Shown here in pieces: positions 1 through 7,322 of a DNA stretch of 10,683 bases (positions within the stretch are counted from its first letter, which is position 1; each line of letters begins with the position of its first letter). The notes beneath the pieces were generated by a model. It saw only the letters and a list, made by a program, of their open reading frames with translations. It did no database searches and was not told the DNA's origin. Made by a program: the position numbers and the translations under genes. Origin of the DNA: DASZHA01 sp035938265 (lineage in GTDB: Bacteria > Chloroflexota > Dormibacteria > DASZGP01). Location: assembly GCA_035938265.1 (NCBI GenBank), contig DASZHA010000008.1, forward strand, positions 1 to 10,683, given 5' to 3'.

Positions 1-413
1 TCAGCCACGTCTGGCCGTCGTACGAGGAGTTCGCCACGGTAGCCCAGTCGCTCGGCATCTACGAGCCCTGGGAACCGTTCGAGCGGCTGTTCCGATACGA
101 GTTCGAGGAAGTGGACGGGGGGATCCGGGCGCGGACGACGGGCGTCGGCCCCCGGGAAGACGAGGACTTCCGCAAGACCCAGGACGCGTACGCGCTGTGG
201 AAGTCGGTGACGATGCCGGCGCTGATGATAAGGGCGAAACGCGAGATCCTGCCCGGCATGGGCCACATCCTCACCGCCGAGGACGCGCAGCGGTTCGGCC
301 GTGAGGTTCCCGGGGCCAGGGTGGTCGAGGTCGACGCGGCGCACTACAACAGCGGCGTCCACCCCGAGAGCGTGAGCGCCATCGTGGACTTCCTGGATGG
401 CGCCGATAGTTGA
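1..413 (+). CDS. alpha/beta-fold hydrolase, C-terminal part (5' end outside window)
   Basis: The reading frame is open from base 3 to the TGA at 411-413, giving the last 136 residues of a protein that begins before the window. The end looks like the C-terminal third of an alpha/beta hydrolase. A hydrophobic strand (PALMIRA, visible residues 72-78) matches strand 7 of the fold. A second strand (ARVVEVD, 105-111) is followed by a His (H114 in DAAHYNSG), where the catalytic His normally sits. A final amphipathic helix (ESVSAIVDFL) closes the domain. The nucleophile elbow lies upstream and is not visible, so the substrate cannot be read. The binding-protein gene starts 23 bases or fewer downstream, so this gene is probably co-transcribed with the transporter. 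It might hydrolyse an imported ester or oligomer, but that is inference from position. The fold call is fairly sure; the specific function is unknown. Confidence 0.7.
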   Translation, partial: SHVWPSYEEFATVAQSLGIYEPWEPFERLFRYEFEEVDGGIRARTTGVGPREDEDFRKTQDAYALWKSVTMPALMIRAKREILPGMGHILTAEDAQRFGREVPGARVVEVDAAHYNSGVHPESVSAIVDFLDGADS

Positions 414-421
414 TGCGCGAT

Positions 422-426
422 GGAGG
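422..426 (+). promoter_or_regulatory. ribosome binding site for the substrate-binding protein gene
   Basis: A GGAGG lies 10 bases before the ATG at 437. It favours this start over the ATG at 413, which overlaps the preceding stop as TGATG but has only a weak GGATGG 12 bases upstream. Confidence 0.55.
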
Positions 427-436
427 CCGGGGATTG

Positions 437-2815
437 ATGGTGAGGCGGCGGGCGATCGCAGCCGCTGTTGGCGGTGCGGCGGCCTTCCTGGCCCTGCTGC
501 CAACCATCAGCCAGGCCGCCACCGCCGCGACGCCAGTCGACCGCCAGGTCTACAGCACCGTCGGTAACCAGGATCCATATTCCCAGGGCGTCGACTGCAC
601 CCCCTCGATCCATGTCGCCACGACAGCTGGGCAGGCCACGGCCACCGCCTTCGTCCATGTGGCCCTCGACGCCCTGCCGGCCGGGGCCAAGGCGACCGGT
701 GTGGTCCTCACCCTCAAACTCAACTGCGACACCGCCACCCAGTACGGCAGCCCCAACCTGTACGCCTGCGTCCTGACCGAGGAGCTGAAGGCGACCGCCA
801 AGAACGGCGATCCGGCGCCCAAGGAGGACTGCAACACCAAGGTTGCCGGCAAGCTGGCGGCCGACGGCAAGTCCTGGTCCTTCGAGCTCGGGCCGCTGGT
901 CTCGTACTGGAACTCGCATTCCAACACCGGGCTCTCGATCCACGACCAACCGGCCAACCCCGCCGCCTCCAACTCGGTCGCCTTCGACTCGGCCCTGTCC
1001 ACCGCGCAGACCACGTTCACCCCCGCGGCCAGCTCCAGCTCCGGGGGCACGACATACAGCCAGCCCTACACGGTGCCCAACTCGAACTCGGGCGCCGGTA
1101 CCTCGTTCTCCGCCCCGGGTGGAGCCGGCGTCCTGACGGTGCCGGACCAACCCGCGGCCAACGCGCCGGCCGCGTCCGGCAGCCCTCAAGCCAAGGCCAA
1201 CAACGCGCCCACGACGACCCAGACTGGTCCGCCCACCGTCCAGGGGTTCCCGCTCTGGGCTCTGATCCTGGTTGGCAGCGCCGCCGCGGCGGCTGCGCTG
1301 CTGGTGCAGCCGATTGCCCACGCGCTCTCCAACAGCACCGGCCCGGTGGCCGGCTTTGTGATCCAGCTGCGTGGCCACCCGCGGCTGTTTGCCACGGCGG
1401 GCGTCCTCACCATATGGAGCGCCAGCTATGGCACCTACGCCCTCGCCCATCCCGGAAGCGGGGGCATCCCCGGCCTGACCACGCCAGGCAGCAACGGCGG
1501 CGGTGGTGACAGCGCCAACGGCTCCAACGACGGCTCCAACCCATCCGCGGCACCAGGCTCCAGCGGGCCTGGCGCGGCGGCGCAGGGCCCTGGCAGCACC
1601 AAGAAGTTCGGCAACACCAGTGTCTTCGTGCCCGACAACGGCGGCGTCCCGGTGGCCAACCTCTTCCCCGCCGACCAGGACCGCATCGGCATCACCAACG
1701 ACACGGTGACCCTTTGCGGTCACTCCGCGCTGACCTTCGGGCCGGCCTTCAACGTGAGCGCCAGTGACCTCAACGTCTTCTGGCAGAACCTCAACGACCA
1801 CGGCGGCGTCTACAACCGCAAGTTCAACGTGAGCTGGAACGACGACCAGTACAAGCCTGGTCCGGCGGTGACCGCGGCGCAGAAGTGCATGGACGCAGGC
1901 ACCTTCTTCCTCATGGGTGGCATCGGTTTCGACCAGATCCCGGCGGTGCGGGTATGGGCCGAGCAGCACCACGAGCTCTACATTCACCACATGGCGGTGG
2001 CCCAGGGCTCGCAGGGCCTGCGCTACAGCTACACGGCCCTGCCCACGGTTGAGCAGGCGGGGACGATGTTCGGCGAGCTCTACCTGTCGCGTTACCGGGG
2101 CCAGAAGGTCGGGATCATCTACCGCAACAGCCCCAACTGGGACCCGGGCCGGGCCGCCTTCCACCAGGTGCTGGCCTCGGCCGGGCAGGAGGGCAACATC
2201 GTCGCAGAGGACGGCGTCAACGCCAACCAGGGCTCCTACGCCAAGGAGATCTCGGACATGTCCACCCACTCGGCGCAGTTGGTCTGGTCCTGGGAGAACG
2301 CGCTCGGCGCCCTCGAGATGATCAAGCAGGCAAAGCAGCAGACCTACAACGTCCCCTGGATGGTCTTCCCCTTCAACATCACCCTCCAGGGCCTGACCGG
2401 TGACCAGGGTTACAACCCGCCCATCACCGGCGTGGCGGCATGGGACGCCTACACCTTCGGCCACACCGAGGGCTCATATGGGGCCTATGCCAGTGACATT
2501 CGGGAGTTCGAGCGCGAGTACGCCCAGTACGACTCCGGCGCCAACCTCAACGGCCCCGGCGGCGACCTCCTATTCCTCGCCTGGTCGGAGTTCAAGGGCA
2601 TCGCCGCCCTGATGCAGGCGTGCGGCAAGGACTGCACGCGCAACAAGATCGCGGGGCTGATGCTGGCGGGCATGAAGGCCACGGTGCCGCCCAACTGTCC
2701 CGTCAACTTCAGCGACGGCCACCACGGCAGCAACCTGTTCGACATCTTTGAGACCTGGAACAACGGCGGCAACGCGGCCTGGCGCGAGACCAGCCGCTGC
2801 ATCAGCAGGCTCTGA
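437..2815 (+). CDS. membrane-anchored ABC transporter substrate-binding protein (LIV family) with N-terminal DNRLRE-like domain
   Basis: This 792-residue protein is about twice the usual length of a LIV-type binding protein. Residue order from the ATG at 437: signal peptide (about 1-27; VRRR, a hydrophobic core, then a possible cut after SQA); a beta-rich region (35-194) resembling DNRLRE/CBM96-type domains, with FVHVALDALPAGAKATGVVL and four Cys; a Ser/Pro/Asn/Thr linker (195-270); one membrane helix (271-297); a short loop; a second helix (317-337); a Gly/Ser/Asn linker (338-389); and a type 1 periplasmic-binding fold (about 391-792, Peripla_BP_6-like) with six Cys. The predicted topology puts both the N-terminal domain and the binding domain outside the cell, joined by a membrane hairpin. 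No lipobox Cys is visible, so the hairpin replaces the usual lipid anchor. The livH and livM-livG genes follow directly, which supports an importer role. The ligand cannot be read from sequence; amino acids or short hydroxy acids are possible. ATG 413 is an alternative start adding 8 residues. Confidence 0.85.
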   Translation: MVRRRAIAAAVGGAAAFLALLPTISQAATAATPVDRQVYSTVGNQDPYSQGVDCTPSIHVATTAGQATATAFVHVALDALPAGAKATGVVLTLKLNCDTATQYGSPNLYACVLTEELKATAKNGDPAPKEDCNTKVAGKLAADGKSWSFELGPLVSYWNSHSNTGLSIHDQPANPAASNSVAFDSALSTAQTTFTPAASSSSGGTTYSQPYTVPNSNSGAGTSFSAPGGAGVLTVPDQPAANAPAASGSPQAKANNAPTTTQTGPPTVQGFPLWALILVGSAAAAAALLVQPIAHALSNSTGPVAGFVIQLRGHPRLFATAGVLTIWSASYGTYALAHPGSGGIPGLTTPGSNGGGGDSANGSNDGSNPSAAPGSSGPGAAAQGPGSTKKFGNTSVFVPDNGGVPVANLFPADQDRIGITNDTVTLCGHSALTFGPAFNVSASDLNVFWQNLNDHGGVYNRKFNVSWNDDQYKPGPAVTAAQKCMDAGTFFLMGGIGFDQIPAVRVWAEQHHELYIHHMAVAQGSQGLRYSYTALPTVEQAGTMFGELYLSRYRGQKVGIIYRNSPNWDPGRAAFHQVLASAGQEGNIVAEDGVNANQGSYAKEISDMSTHSAQLVWSWENALGALEMIKQAKQQTYNVPWMVFPFNITLQGLTGDQGYNPPITGVAAWDAYTFGHTEGSYGAYASDIREFEREYAQYDSGANLNGPGGDLLFLAWSEFKGIAALMQACGKDCTRNKIAGLMLAGMKATVPPNCPVNFSDGHHGSNLFDIFETWNNGGNAAWRETSRCISRL

Positions 2816-2818
2816 GGC

Positions 2819-3709
2819 ATGGGCTCAACGCTTGTCGCCGGGCTCATCGCCGGCGGGATCTACGGACTCCTCGGCCTCGGCATCGTCATGGTCTACAAGG
2901 GCTCGCGGGTGCTCAACTTCGCCCAGGCCGAGATCGGCACGATATGCCTGTACGCCGCCTGGTGGGTGACCACGGTCCACCACCTGCCGTACTGGCTTGG
3001 GGCCCTGGCGGCGATCGCCCTGGCGACGGTGATCGGGCTGGTCTTCGAGCGCCTGGTGGTGCGGCCGATGGGGTCGGGCTCGCGGCTCTCGGTGGCTGTC
3101 GCCACGGTGGGCCTCTTCACGCTGCTCTTCGCCATCGAGAACCTGGTCTTCGGCGCCTCACCGCGGCTGCTGGACCCGCCGATCGCCGGATTTGGCATCC
3201 GGGTGTTCGACTTTTTCATCAGCCCCACCCAGCTGCTGTCGTTCGTCGCCATCATCGTCATCAGCCTCGGTCTTGCCGCCTTCCTGCGCTTCACCGACTT
3301 CGGGCTGGGCGTCCAGGCGGCGGCCCAGGACGCCACCGCCACCCGCCTGGTGGGGATCCGGCTCTCCCGAGTCAGCGCCTTCACGTGGGGCGTCGCGGCG
3401 GCGATCAGCGCCATCGCGGCGCTGCTGATCGAGCCCAGCATCAGCGTCATCGCGCCGGGTCTGATCGGCGAGCCGCTCTTCATCGGCGGCATGGCAGCGG
3501 CATTGGTCGGGGGGTTGACCAGCCTGCCAGGAGCGTTTGTCGGCGGAATCACGGTGGGGGTGCTGGAGGCCTTCGCCGCCGACATTTTCCACCGCAGCCC
3601 GCTCAAGGGCGCGGGCCAGGTGGCCATCTTCGCCATCATCCTCGCCGTCCTGCTGCTCCGGCCACAGGGCCTGCTGGGCAAGAAGGTGTCGGAGGTCGCA
3701 CATGGCTGA
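2819..3709 (+). CDS. livH: LIV-family ABC transporter permease LivH
   Basis: This 296-residue integral membrane protein forms one half of the transmembrane channel of a branched-chain amino acid type ABC importer; its partner is the LivM half of the next gene. The N-terminus has the typical LivH run GIVMVYKGSRVLNFAQAEIG (residues 21-40). A cytoplasmic coupling region (about 162-205, FGLGVQAAAQDATATRLVGI onward) contacts the ATPase. The protein ends in LLLRPQGLLG (278-287), standard for the family. About eight hydrophobic segments are visible and the length is normal. It starts 3 bases after the binding-protein stop with only a weak AGG upstream, so translation is probably coupled. Its last 8 bases overlap the next gene. 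Substrate specificity comes mainly from the binding protein and is not known here. Confidence 0.93.
   Translation: MGSTLVAGLIAGGIYGLLGLGIVMVYKGSRVLNFAQAEIGTICLYAAWWVTTVHHLPYWLGALAAIALATVIGLVFERLVVRPMGSGSRLSVAVATVGLFTLLFAIENLVFGASPRLLDPPIAGFGIRVFDFFISPTQLLSFVAIIVISLGLAAFLRFTDFGLGVQAAAQDATATRLVGIRLSRVSAFTWGVAAAISAIAALLIEPSISVIAPGLIGEPLFIGGMAAALVGGLTSLPGAFVGGITVGVLEAFAADIFHRSPLKGAGQVAIFAIILAVLLLRPQGLLGKKVSEVAHG
3691..3695 (+). promoter_or_regulatory. ribosome binding site deciding the livM-livG start
   Basis: A GGAGG lies 6 bases before the ATG at 3702, inside the end of livH. It fixes the start at 3702. The same frame stays open upstream to about 3537, but that stretch is antisense-like, Ser/Arg-rich sequence within livH. 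Confidence 0.7.
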
Positions 3710-5618
3710 GGCTGCGCGCGAGGTGCCGATAGCCAAGCCCAAGGGCGAGAAGCCTCCACGCCGGAGCATCGGCGCGATCCTGACGCCCCGGCGCAGCAAC
3801 ATACTCCTGCTGCTCCTGTTCTTCGCCCTGGTTCCGACCCTGACGGCGCGCACCATGCCGCTCTGGTTCAAACCGAGCATGCAGCTGGTCCTGGGCGAAG
3901 CCGTGGCCTTCGCCATCGCGGCCCTGGCGTTGAACCTCCTGATCGGCTACGCGGGGCAGATCTCGTTGGGCCACGCCGCCCTGCTCGGCTTCGGTGCCTT
4001 CATCAGCGGGCTGCTCACCGGCCAGATGGGGCTCTCGATGGCGATCAGCATCCCGGTGGCGGCGATTGTCTCGGCATCGGTGGCGTTCGTCATCGGCGTG
4101 CCGTCGTTGCGACTCAAGGGGCTCTACCTGGCGATGGCCACGATCGCGTTCGGCTTCGCCTTCGAGCAGTCGGTCTTCCGCATGGACATCTTCAGCGGGT
4201 CGGCTGGGCTTGAGCTTCCCCGTCGCGTCTTTGGCGAGACGATGCTGGACAACAATGCCGACCTGCTGGCGGTGGCGCTGGTGCTGCTGCTGGTGGTGTG
4301 GCTGCTGGATACCAACGTGGTTCGCAGCAAGGTGGGCCGTGCTTTCAAGGCGATCCGCGAAGACGAATCAGTGGCGCAGTCCTTCGGCATCAACGTCACC
4401 GGCTACAAGCTCCTCGCCTTCGCGCTGTCGGGTGCGCTGGCAGGCGTCGCCGGGGCGATCTACGGGCACTTTGTCGGCTTTGCCAACAACGAGTCCTTCC
4501 CCTTCGCCCTTTCCCTGCAGCTGATCATCATGGTGGTCGTCGGCGGCCTGGGCAGCCGGGTTGGTGTCGTGCTCTCGGCCATCTTCTTCACGCTCTTCCC
4601 GGAGGTGCTCAGCGGGTTCAGCGGCTGGCAGATCGTGGCCGGGTCGGCGCTGCTGATGTACACCGTGGCGCGGCACCCGGGTGGGCTGGCGCAGATGGCC
4701 GCCGAGATCCGGGAGGCTCGCGCCAAGCGGAAGGCGCCACCCGAAGACGACAGCATCGAGGAGGCGGGCAACCTGCCCAAGCTTCCCGATATGCCACGAC
4801 CCACCGGGCTGCCGGCCCGGAAGCAGTCGCCGGAGATGTCGATGCCCGGGGCTGAGGTGCTTCGGGTGGACGACGTCACCGTTCGCTTTGGCGGCCTGGT
4901 GGCGGTGGATAGCGCGTCGCTGTCGGTGCCGCGGGGCCAGATCGTCGGCCTGATCGGGCCCAATGGTGCGGGCAAGTCGACGCTGTTCAACACCATCTCG
5001 GGGCTGGTCGTGCCGGAGTCCGGCCGGATCCACCTGCTGGGCGAGGACGTGACCAAGGTCCCGCCCCACCTGCGCGCACGTCGTGGCATCGGCCGCACAT
5101 TCCAGAACATCGGGTTGGCCAAGGACCTGAGCGTTCTCGACAACTTCCTGCTGGCCCAGCACGTCATCGCCGGGTATGGCGCCGGCGGCGGACTGCTCAA
5201 CTCGCCCAGGGCCGCCCGCGTCGAGCGCGAGCTCCGCGATCGAGCCCATACGGCCATCAAAGCGCTGGACTTCGAGCGCTTCACCGACCAGCCGCTGAAG
5301 AACCTCTCCCACGGCCAGCAGCGAATCGTCGAGCTGGGCTGCTCGCTGGTCACCGCGCCCGAGCTGCTGATGCTCGACGAGCCGTCCGCGGGCATGTCGC
5401 CGGGGGCCGCCGAGAACCTGGCCGTGCGGCTGCGTGACCTGCGCGACGAGCTCGGCCACACCGTCCTCCTGATCGAGCACAACGTGCCCATGGTCCTGGA
5501 CGTCTGCGACTACATCTACGTCCTCAGCTACGGGCAGATCCTGGCCCACGGCACCACCGAGCAGATCGCTGCCCACCCCGAGGTGATCGGCGCCTACTTC
5601 GGCGAGGCGGCTGCCTGA
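3702..5618 (+). CDS. livMG: fused LIV-family permease / ATP-binding protein (LivM-LivG)
   Basis: This 638-residue protein joins two subunits that are separate in E. coli. Residues 1-30 are a basic cytoplasmic leader. Residues 33-330 are the LivM permease, with YAGQISLGHAALLGFGAF (83-100) and the coupling region GRAFKAIREDESVAQSFGIN (212-231). Residues 331-384 are a charged, Pro-rich linker. Residues 385-638 are the LivG ATPase. The ATPase has Walker A GPNGAGKST (419-427), Q-loop Gln468 in RTFQN, signature LSHGQ (535-539), Walker B LLMLDE (555-560) and H-loop His593 in IEHN, so it should be active. The ATPase should pair with LivF in the cytoplasm while the permease half pairs with LivH. The start overlaps livH by 8 bases and the stop overlaps the livF start as TGATG, so the three genes are translationally coupled. 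LivM-LivG fusions are known in actinobacterial genomes, so I read the fusion as genuine: a single open frame, with no sign of a lost stop. Confidence 0.93.
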   Translation: MAEAAREVPIAKPKGEKPPRRSIGAILTPRRSNILLLLLFFALVPTLTARTMPLWFKPSMQLVLGEAVAFAIAALALNLLIGYAGQISLGHAALLGFGAFISGLLTGQMGLSMAISIPVAAIVSASVAFVIGVPSLRLKGLYLAMATIAFGFAFEQSVFRMDIFSGSAGLELPRRVFGETMLDNNADLLAVALVLLLVVWLLDTNVVRSKVGRAFKAIREDESVAQSFGINVTGYKLLAFALSGALAGVAGAIYGHFVGFANNESFPFALSLQLIIMVVVGGLGSRVGVVLSAIFFTLFPEVLSGFSGWQIVAGSALLMYTVARHPGGLAQMAAEIREARAKRKAPPEDDSIEEAGNLPKLPDMPRPTGLPARKQSPEMSMPGAEVLRVDDVTVRFGGLVAVDSASLSVPRGQIVGLIGPNGAGKSTLFNTISGLVVPESGRIHLLGEDVTKVPPHLRARRGIGRTFQNIGLAKDLSVLDNFLLAQHVIAGYGAGGGLLNSPRAARVERELRDRAHTAIKALDFERFTDQPLKNLSHGQQRIVELGCSLVTAPELLMLDEPSAGMSPGAAENLAVRLRDLRDELGHTVLLIEHNVPMVLDVCDYIYVLSYGQILAHGTTEQIAAHPEVIGAYFGEAAA

Positions 5619-6529
5619 TGGCCGAGCTGGAGCGGGCCGTGGCCGCCGGGGACCCGCTGCTCCGGGTGGACAACGTGGTCGCCGGGTTCGGCTCGACCAC
5701 GGTGCTGCATGGCGTTTCCCTGACCGTCCGCGAGGGTGAGATCGCAGGCGTCTTCGGTCTCAACGGCGCGGGCAAGAGCGTGACCATGAAGGTGGTGGCG
5801 GGGATGGTGCCGCCGCGGTCGGGCACCCTGCATTTCGCCGGTGACGAGGTCACCAAGCTGTCGCCCGAGCAACGCGTGGAGCGGGGCATGGCCAACGTCC
5901 CCCAGGGCCGTCAGGTGTTCCCCGACCTGTCGGTGGAGGAGAACTTACGGCTGGGCGCCTACACGCTGCGGCGTCGCGACCGCAAGCGCTACAAGCCACT
6001 GCTTGATGACGTCTACGCGCGGTTCCCCAAGCTGGCCGAGCGGCGGAAGCAGATGTCAGGCACCATGTCCGGCGGAGAGCAGGCCTCCCTGGCTGTGGGC
6101 CGAGCGCTGATGTCGGAGCCCCGGCTGCTGCTCGTTGACGAGCCCTCCGCCGGGCTGGCCCCGATCATCGTCGCCGAGCTCTTCGAGATCCTTCGCGGCG
6201 TCAACCAGACCGGCCTGACCATCCTCCTCGTCGAGCAGAACGTGACCTTCGGCCTCAAGCTGGTCGACCGCGCCCACATCATGCAGCGCGGTCGGATCGT
6301 CTACGAGGGCGAGGTGGCGGACCTCGATCGCGAGCGGGTCGCCGGCTACCTCGGCATCGGGCGCCTCCTGGGACGAAACCTGCCTCTCGAGCAGGACGCC
6401 CCAGGGGCGCCCGATTCCGAGGACAGGGGCGGTGGCGATGATGGCGGCGCCGGCGCGGCTGGTCGCCGGAAGCCGCGGGCCAAGTCCTCGACGCGTTCTC
6501 GGAGGGCCGCAACCCAGGGGTCAACCTGA
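5618..6529 (+). CDS. livF: LIV-family ABC transporter ATP-binding protein LivF with C-terminal disordered tail
   Basis: This 303-residue ATPase is the second nucleotide-binding subunit of the importer, expected to pair with the LivG half of the preceding protein. Motifs: Walker A GLNGAGKS (47-54), Q-loop Gln96 in VPQGRQVFPDLSVEENL, signature MSGGEQ (150-155), Walker B RLLLVDE (169-175), and VEQN (205-208), where Gln replaces the H-loop His, as is usual in LivF. The domain ends near YLG (244-246), where most LivF proteins stop. Here about 57 more residues follow: a Leu/Arg segment, an acidic Gly-rich stretch (DSEDRGGGDDGG), then a strongly basic Arg/Lys/Ser end (RRKPRAKSSTRSRR). The tail looks disordered and its role is unknown. 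The ATG overlaps the preceding stop (TGATG), with a GAGG 10 bases upstream. The dehydrogenase gene begins 1 base after this stop. Confidence 0.93.
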   Translation: MAELERAVAAGDPLLRVDNVVAGFGSTTVLHGVSLTVREGEIAGVFGLNGAGKSVTMKVVAGMVPPRSGTLHFAGDEVTKLSPEQRVERGMANVPQGRQVFPDLSVEENLRLGAYTLRRRDRKRYKPLLDDVYARFPKLAERRKQMSGTMSGGEQASLAVGRALMSEPRLLLVDEPSAGLAPIIVAELFEILRGVNQTGLTILLVEQNVTFGLKLVDRAHIMQRGRIVYEGEVADLDRERVAGYLGIGRLLGRNLPLEQDAPGAPDSEDRGGGDDGGAGAAGRRKPRAKSSTRSRRAATQGST

Positions 6530-6530
6530 G

Positions 6531-7322
6531 ATGAGCGCGGCATCGTCGGGGGTAGAGGTGAGCCCCGTGGCCGGCAAGCGAATGCTGGTCACGGGTGCCG
6601 CCTCTGGGATCGGGCTGGCGATCGCCCGGCACATGGGCGAGCGGGGGGCCCAGGTGGTCCTCAGTGACCTGCCAGGTGATCGTCTTGACGCCGCGACCGC
6701 GGTGATCGAAGGCTCGCGCTGCGTGGGCGCCGACCTCTCCCAGCGGAGCGACGTCCACCGTCTCGCCGACGAGGCCGGCGAGGTCGACATCGTGGTCAAC
6801 AACGCGGGCCTGCAGCATGTCAGCCCGATCGAGGACTTCGACGAGGCCAAGTGGGACCTGATCCGCTCGGTGATGCTGGACGCGCCCTTTGTTCTGATCA
6901 AGCGCCTGCTCCCGGGGATGTACGCGCGCGGGCACGGCCGGATCATCAACATCGCCTCGGTCCACGGGCTTATCGCCTCGCCCTACAAGGCCGCCTACGT
7001 CGCGGCCAAGCACGGCGTGGTCGGGCTGACCAAGACGGTCGCCCTGGAGGCGGGGGAGAAGGGTGTCGACGTCACCGTCAACGCGATCTGCCCGTCGTAC
7101 GTGCGCACGCCGCTGGTCGAGGGCCAGGTCGCCGACCAGGCCAGGGCGCACGGCATCCCCGAAAGCGAGGTGCTTGAGAAGGTGCTGCTGACGCGAAACG
7201 CGGTTAAGCGGCTGATCGAGCCGGAGGAGGTGGCGGCGACGGTCGAGTTTCTGTGTTCTCCGTCCGCTTGGTCGATCACCGGCACGACGCTGACCATGGA
7301 CGCGGGATGGCTGGCCCATTGA
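6531..7322 (+). CDS. bdhA: short-chain dehydrogenase, probable 3-hydroxybutyrate dehydrogenase
   Basis: This 263-residue cytoplasmic NAD(P)-dependent enzyme probably oxidises (R)-3-hydroxybutyrate to acetoacetate (EC 1.1.1.30). Visible: cofactor motif TGAASGIG (21-28), NNAG (90-93), catalytic Ser143 in IASVHG, and Tyr156/Lys160 in the YVAAK run. The specific blocks NNAGLQHVSPIEDF, INIASVHGLIASPYKAAYVA, SYVRTPLVE and AHGIPESEVL are, from memory, hallmarks of 3-hydroxybutyrate dehydrogenases. Residues known to bind substrate in the Pseudomonas fragi enzyme (Gln94, His144, Lys152) have counterparts here at Gln95, His145 and Lys153. One oddity is Met115, where the classical tetrad Asn would sit. 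The ATG at 6531 has AGGGG 10 bases upstream and lies 1 base after the livF stop. The frame is open upstream to 6432, but that part is livF tail in another frame. The gene sits between a LIV importer and a secreted esterase, which suggests use of imported 3-hydroxybutyrate. Another small hydroxy-acid SDR is the main alternative. Confidence 0.85.
   Translation: MSAASSGVEVSPVAGKRMLVTGAASGIGLAIARHMGERGAQVVLSDLPGDRLDAATAVIEGSRCVGADLSQRSDVHRLADEAGEVDIVVNNAGLQHVSPIEDFDEAKWDLIRSVMLDAPFVLIKRLLPGMYARGHGRIINIASVHGLIASPYKAAYVAAKHGVVGLTKTVALEAGEKGVDVTVNAICPSYVRTPLVEGQVADQARAHGIPESEVLEKVLLTRNAVKRLIEPEEVAATVEFLCSPSAWSITGTTLTMDAGWLAH

Noticed and set aside
344..2464. 706-codon open frame on the minus strand opposite the binding-protein gene
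   Set aside because: Its translation is Gly/Arg/Val-rich without domain pattern, it lies opposite a gene with clear signal peptide and binding fold, and long antisense frames are expected at this GC content.
3158..3916. 252-codon minus-strand frame across the livH/livM junction
   Set aside because: Asp/Gln/Arg-rich shadow of membrane-protein coding sequence; no start context or domain.
4368..5576. 402-codon minus-strand frame opposite livM-livG
   Set aside because: Low-information translation opposite a gene with all ABC motifs intact; a GC-bias shadow.
6432..6530. Extended start for the dehydrogenase at 6432
   Set aside because: The added residues are read from the livF tail in another frame, are Pro/Arg-rich and precede the normal SDR N-terminus; ATG 6531 has better context.
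7253..7306. Upstream start for the secreted hydrolase at 7253
   Set aside because: It would place a His/Asp-rich segment before the signal peptide and overlap the dehydrogenase by 70 bases; ATG 7307 gives a proper signal peptide.
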